A DNA stretch of 9,049 nucleotides, from assembly GCA_022865725.1 (NCBI GenBank), contig JALHTP010000022.1, positions 1-9,049 of the forward strand, given 5' to 3'. This document shows, piece after piece, positions 6,335-9,049 of this stretch (position 1 is the first letter of the stretch; each line of letters begins with the position of its first letter). The notes below the pieces were generated by a model that saw only the letters and a program-made list of their open reading frames with translations, was not told where the DNA came from and ran no database searches. Made by a program: the position numbers and the translations under genes. Origin of the DNA: Methyloceanibacter sp. (GTDB lineage: Bacteria > Pseudomonadota > Alphaproteobacteria > Rhizobiales > Methyloligellaceae).

Positions 6335-6505
6335 CGAAAAAGCCTCTCAGGGGTCGCGTCACCGGCTCATTTTAGACCTGTCTGGTCCCTCTTGGCTCCG
6401 GCTTTATGCCGCATCGGCGCTTGTCGATGCCGGTCAGGGCTCGCAGAATCAACGGCCGGGCGGCGGACCAGGTTCCGGCCAAGGCGAAGCGAGCAGATCC
6501 CCTTG

Positions 6506-6605
6506 CCCCTTGTGGGAAAGGGTGAGGGGTGAATCATTTCCGACGCGGCATTGCCGCTTATCCCTCACCGCGCATCAAGAGATGCGCGTGCTCTCCCACA
6601 AGGGG
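6506..6605. repeat. Nested palindromic repeat element, copy A
   Basis: The outer arms CCCCTTGTGGGA (6506-6517) and TCCCACAAGGGG (6594-6605) are perfect inverted repeats of 12 bp. Inside, GGTGAGGG (6521-6528) pairs with CCCTCACC (6562-6569). Two local hairpins are also present: GCGGC/GCCGC (6545-6557), and GCGCATC-AAGA-GATGCGC (6570-6587). A second element with the same outer sequence and the same AAGA loop lies at 8769-8851. These are probably dispersed, non-coding chromosomal repeats that fold as DNA or RNA. Confidence 0.75.
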
Positions 6606-6735
6606 AGAGCGGGGAGCCTATGGCACGCACGGGCACCGCACCCCGTCCCGCCTCACGACGCCACATGAGAACGCCCCTCAAGCGGACAGGTGGATGCAGG
6701 ATAAGCGAGGTTTGGGGGGCGGGGATAAGAGGTGA

Positions 6736-6759
6736 ATCCCTCCCCGCGAGGGGAGGGAT
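6736..6759. terminator. Strong hairpin after the L,D-transpeptidase gene
   Basis: A perfect 10-bp stem, ATCCCTCCCC (6736-6745) with GGGGAGGGAT (6750-6759), closes a four-base GCGA loop. It lies 11 bp beyond the L,D-transpeptidase stop codon, where it could end or stabilise that transcript. No run of T follows on the minus strand, so it is not a classic intrinsic terminator. Its CTCCCC/GGGGAG arms resemble the neighbouring repeat elements, so it may be a minimal copy of the same repeat family. Confidence 0.5.
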
Positions 6760-6770
6760 AAGGAAGCCGG

Positions 6771-8555
6771 CTAGAAGCCGAACAAAGCGCGGGTGAAGTC
6801 GTTGCCGCGACCGGGTCTCGGGCGGCCACGCTTAGTGGGCGGCTGCTGCCAAGTCTGGTTGTCGGCCATCTCTTCGTCTTGCGCGGCCCAGGTGTCGGGC
6901 ACGTAGCCCTTGCCGCTCAGCGCCGCATTCATCCTGGCATCGTGGCCGTAAAGATCGTTGAAGGTCGAGATCGAGCCGTCGTCGTTCACCCTGAGCGTGA
7001 AATAGGTGATGTAGACGGGGATCTTCTGATCGAGCGCGACGTGGTTGTCGCCGCCGGCATCGAAGGTCGACTCGACGCGGGCCGGGCTCCAGTCCTTGTC
7101 ATGCTTGAGGACGACCTCGGCGAGCTTCTCGGGATATTGCACGCGCATGCAGCCATGGCTCTCGGCGCGCACGGGATTGTTGAACAGAAACTTCTGCGTC
7201 GTGTCGTGCATGTAGACGTCGTGCGAGTTGGGGAACACGAATTTCACGCGGCCGAGCACGTTGCCGGGTCCGGGCGGCTGAACGAGATCGAAATTGCGGA
7301 TGTCGTTACGGCTCCAATCGATCGAATCGGGATCGACGTCGCGGTTGCCGTATTTGATGCGCAGACCGTGACGCTGAAGGACGGAGGTATCCACGCTTCC
7401 GCCGAAGAAGCCGCCGCCTTGCCCCATATACGGCGCGATCTCCTCGTTCTTGATGGAGTTGGGGACGTTCCAATAGGGATTGAAGACGACCTCCTCCATC
7501 TCGTCGGAGAAGATCGGCGTCTGCTTGTCGGGCTTGCCGACCACCACGCGCGTGGTGTGGATGGGCGTGCCTTCCTCGACCACGCGGAGCGTGAATTCGG
7601 GGATATTGACCGTCACATAGAACGCGCCGAGATCGTGCGGCAGCCAGCGCCAGCGCTCCATATTGACGAGGATCTGCTTGATGCGCGCGGGGCTTCCCAC
7701 CGCCTCTTGTTGGGGCTGACCGCCATTGAGGAGGTGTCGCGTGCCGTTGCCGACCAGCCCATCGGCCCTCGAGCCGTGGGCTGACTGGAACTGGCGAACC
7801 GCCTCCAGCACGGCCTCGTCGAATTTCGTCGCGTTGGAGCCGGCGGGAATGTCGAGCCGCTTCCTTAAGAGCGCGACCTGCTCATGCTCCATGCCGAATT
7901 TCAGCACAGGCCCATCGGGGATGGTGACCACGCCGGGCTTGGCCTCTTCGACCTTGCCGCCGCGGAGCTCAAGCAGCTTTTGCCGGAGCGCTTCGAATTG
8001 CGGCTGGTCGGGCTGGAAGCTGCGTAAGTAAGCGCCGGGGTCGGAGCGGATGGCGATCGAGTCGAGCACCTCGGACGGATTGGGCAGAGCGAGGCTCGGA
8101 TCGAGATTTTTGCTCAAGCGCTGAGGATCGATGCGGCCACCCCGGGCATCCTTGGCGTAGTCGAGCACGGCGTAAGTGACTTTGATCTCGGCGTCGGCCA
8201 GCTGAGCCGCGGCTTTGGGCGCGGAGGCATCGAGGCCGTTGGCGTCGGGCAGCGCGTAGTCGGCGGCGCGCAGGCCGTAATCGTCGGCCTTCCCGATCTC
8301 GGCCATGACGAGCTTGGCGCGCTTGTTCAAACCATTCTCGTCGACCCAAAGCAGGCCCTGATCGGGAACCGAGTAATATTCCACCAGCGCGCTTTTGCGA
8401 GCGGCCGTGTCGGATTTGGCGGAGAGCAGACCTTGGATGCTGATCCGCACCGCCTCTGTCTGTGTGATGAGGTTGGCCGGCCCATCGGGCTCAGCCGCGA
8501 CTGCCGGCAGGCTCACGGATGCCGCCATAAGCAGCCCTAATGCGATTGGCCTCAT
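6771..8555 (-). CDS. Periplasmic L,D-transpeptidase, YcbB/LdtD-like
   Basis: L,D-transpeptidases cross-link peptidoglycan through 3-3 (meso-diaminopimelate) bridges, or attach proteins to it, in the periplasm. The product has 594 residues, close to the size of E. coli YcbB. Residues 1-20 are a signal peptide (MRPIALGLLMAASVSLPAVA, cleavage before AEP). A scaffold domain spans about 35-190. A peptidoglycan-binding domain at about 215-276 has EAVRQFQSAHG and DGLVGNGTRHLLN. NMERWRWLP (298-306) is typical of this subfamily. The YkuD catalytic domain follows at about 310-480, with His450 (YMHDT) and SHGCMR (466-471) carrying catalytic Cys469. About 110 residues follow, ending in a basic Pro/Arg/Gly-rich tail (572-586) that may contact the wall. 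The ATG at 8555 has AGGGAG upstream. It is apparently monocistronic and flanked on both sides by palindromic repeats. Confidence 0.93.
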   Translation of the reverse strand: MRPIALGLLMAASVSLPAVAAEPDGPANLITQTEAVRISIQGLLSAKSDTAARKSALVEYYSVPDQGLLWVDENGLNKRAKLVMAEIGKADDYGLRAADYALPDANGLDASAPKAAAQLADAEIKVTYAVLDYAKDARGGRIDPQRLSKNLDPSLALPNPSEVLDSIAIRSDPGAYLRSFQPDQPQFEALRQKLLELRGGKVEEAKPGVVTIPDGPVLKFGMEHEQVALLRKRLDIPAGSNATKFDEAVLEAVRQFQSAHGSRADGLVGNGTRHLLNGGQPQQEAVGSPARIKQILVNMERWRWLPHDLGAFYVTVNIPEFTLRVVEEGTPIHTTRVVVGKPDKQTPIFSDEMEEVVFNPYWNVPNSIKNEEIAPYMGQGGGFFGGSVDTSVLQRHGLRIKYGNRDVDPDSIDWSRNDIRNFDLVQPPGPGNVLGRVKFVFPNSHDVYMHDTTQKFLFNNPVRAESHGCMRVQYPEKLAEVVLKHDKDWSPARVESTFDAGGDNHVALDQKIPVYITYFTLRVNDDGSISTFNDLYGHDARMNAALSGKGYVPDTWAAQDEEMADNQTWQQPPTKRGRPRPGRGNDFTRALFGF

Positions 8556-8768
8556 TGTCTGCTCCCTGCAAACAGGCGTGTGCCTCGCCTGTCGAAGCTT
8601 GCCCCGTGAAGAAGTCTCTTGCCCCTGGCTAACACGAAATGCGGCTCAAATTTTGGCTGATTAAGGCCGGCAGGTACAGAAAAAAACCCAGGAAATAAGC
8701 CGGAACGAACATAAGGGTTCCTCGCCGCGACGCACTCAAGCGCCCGCTCCGCCTGCACATAGTTCATA
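8556..8768. other. Upstream region of the L,D-transpeptidase gene
   Basis: I see no gene here. The part nearest the start codon would be the 5' leader of the L,D-transpeptidase mRNA. It holds the AGGGAG ribosome-binding site (8562-8567, minus strand) and, just upstream, an inverted repeat ACAGGCG (8572-8578) / CGCCTGT (8586-8592) with a 7-base loop. No convincing -35/-10 pair was found. An A-rich run at 8679-8686 (T-rich on the minus strand) is the only A/T-rich spot. Confidence 0.5.
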
Positions 8769-8918
8769 CCTCCCCTTGTGGGTGGGGGGGGGAAACCTCT
8801 CACCCCACCCGGCGCGCTAAGAAGCGCGCCCCCCTCCCCATCAAGGGGAGGGATGGAGTTCGTTGCTTCATCGCGACCAGACATGCGTCTTCCTTGCCGC
8901 AACGCCGCCAAGCGCCCG
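8718..8918 (+). repeat. Imperfect 29-bp direct repeats flanking a palindromic element
   Basis: Positions 8718-8746 and 8890-8918 match at 24 of 29 bases. Both begin TTCCT and end CAAGCGCCCG. They lie on either side of the palindromic element at 8769-8851. This could be a duplication made or spread apart by insertion of that element, or two copies of a binding site. The match was aligned by eye. Confidence 0.5.
8769..8851. repeat. Nested palindromic repeat element, copy B
   Basis: The outer arms CCTCCCCTTG (8769-8778) and CAAGGGGAGG (8842-8851) are perfect inverted repeats. G-rich and C-rich runs further in can extend the stem. An inner hairpin GGCGCGCT-AAGA-AGCGCGCC (8811-8830) has the same AAGA loop as copy A at 6506-6605. 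The element contains a run of nine Gs (8784-8792). A minus-strand open frame across it translates into Pro/Gly-rich sequence and is an artefact of the repeat. Confidence 0.75.
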
Positions 8919-8933
8919 GTCTATGTCAAACAG

Positions 8934-9049
8934 CACCCTCTAGAGGGTGAGGACTGCGGGGCACCGATCGGCCGCGTCCGTTGCGCAAAGTGGGCAGCCT
9001 CTCGGCGCCCCGCTTATGCGGCGATATCAGGCCCTCAGCACCGCTTACC
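8934..9049 (-). ncRNA. Candidate structured RNA, family not identified, running off the right edge
   Basis: Read as minus-strand RNA, GCGGGGCGCCGA (9002-9013) pairs over 12 bp with TCGGTGCCCCGC (8956-8967). A GA/GA internal loop follows, then a further 6 bp, GGCTGC (8994-8999) with GCGGCC (8970-8975), closing an 18-base apical region. Outside, TGAGGGC (9031-9037) pairs with GTCCTCA (8948-8954), leaving a 17-base one-sided bulge. The three non-Watson-Crick pairs are all G-U on the minus strand; on the plus strand they would be A-C mismatches. That asymmetry favours a minus-strand transcript. A 16-bp palindrome, CACCCTCTAGAGGGTG (8934-8949), followed by CTGTTT, could act as a weak terminator. 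No Rfam family is recognised. The 5' end may lie beyond the window. Confidence 0.4.

Larger units (their letters stand above)
6335..6770. other. Gene-free stretch with palindromic repeats
   Basis: I see no credible gene here. Open frames on the plus strand have arginine/proline-rich products and start inside other features. The interval holds the 100-bp palindromic element (6506-6605) and the hairpin at 6736-6759 described separately. Nothing recognisable was seen at 6335-6505 or 6606-6735. Confidence 0.7.

Noticed and set aside
6285..6668. 127-codon plus-strand frame crossing repeat A
   Set aside because: It starts inside the small minus-strand frame, crosses a palindromic repeat, and its product has no domain or signal features.
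6879..7784. 301-codon plus-strand frame opposite the L,D-transpeptidase
   Set aside because: It mirrors conserved catalytic-domain codons on the other strand and has no recognisable motif.
8552..8911. 119-codon minus-strand frame upstream of the L,D-transpeptidase
   Set aside because: It runs through palindromic repeat B, giving Pro/Gly-rich sequence such as GFPPPPTRGG, a common artefact of such repeats. It also ends over the transpeptidase start.
8934..9049. Naming the right-edge structure as 6S, SRP, tmRNA or RNase P RNA
   Set aside because: I could not match the conserved motifs of SRP, tmRNA or RNase P RNA. The resemblance to 6S is limited to general shape, so no family is claimed.

Overview
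The window looks like chromosomal DNA from an alphaproteobacterium, most likely of the Hyphomicrobiales (Rhizobiales). Three things point there: G+C-rich genes, the mdh-sucC-sucD order of a rhizobial TCA-cycle operon, and a 47-bp palindromic repeat (3890-3936) of a type I recall as common in those genomes. The order assignment is inference, because there is no rRNA or other phylogenetic marker here.

Left part (1-3152, all minus strand). Reading leftward the genes are mdh (malate dehydrogenase), sucC (succinyl-CoA synthetase beta), a two-gene antitoxin/PIN-toxin module, then sucD (succinyl-CoA synthetase alpha, cut by the window edge). Both enzymes act in the second half of the TCA cycle. The notable point is that the toxin-antitoxin module sits inside the sucC-sucD pair, with 31 bp before it and 18 bp after it. 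It has its own promoter-like and operator-like sequence next to the sucC stop codon. The antitoxin frame runs 92 bp into the toxin gene.

Middle part (3331-6116, plus strand). Four genes of unknown function follow: a four-helix membrane protein, a 53-residue membrane protein just downstream of the 47-bp repeat, a short secreted protein with four cysteines, and a 409-residue secreted protein. I cannot assign a biochemical role to any of them. A 56-codon frame on the minus strand (6164-6334), with a good ribosome-binding site, may encode another small membrane protein.

Right part (6335-9049). A large periplasmic L,D-transpeptidase (minus strand, 6771-8555) with an intact catalytic motif is flanked on both sides by G+C-rich palindromic repeats. 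These repeats also generate spurious reading frames. The last 120 bases or so can fold, as a minus-strand RNA, into a long hairpin with a closing stem. All three wobble pairs are G-U in that orientation. This could be a small RNA gene running off the right edge, but I could not identify its family.

No tRNA, rRNA, CRISPR array, insertion sequence or prophage gene was seen.
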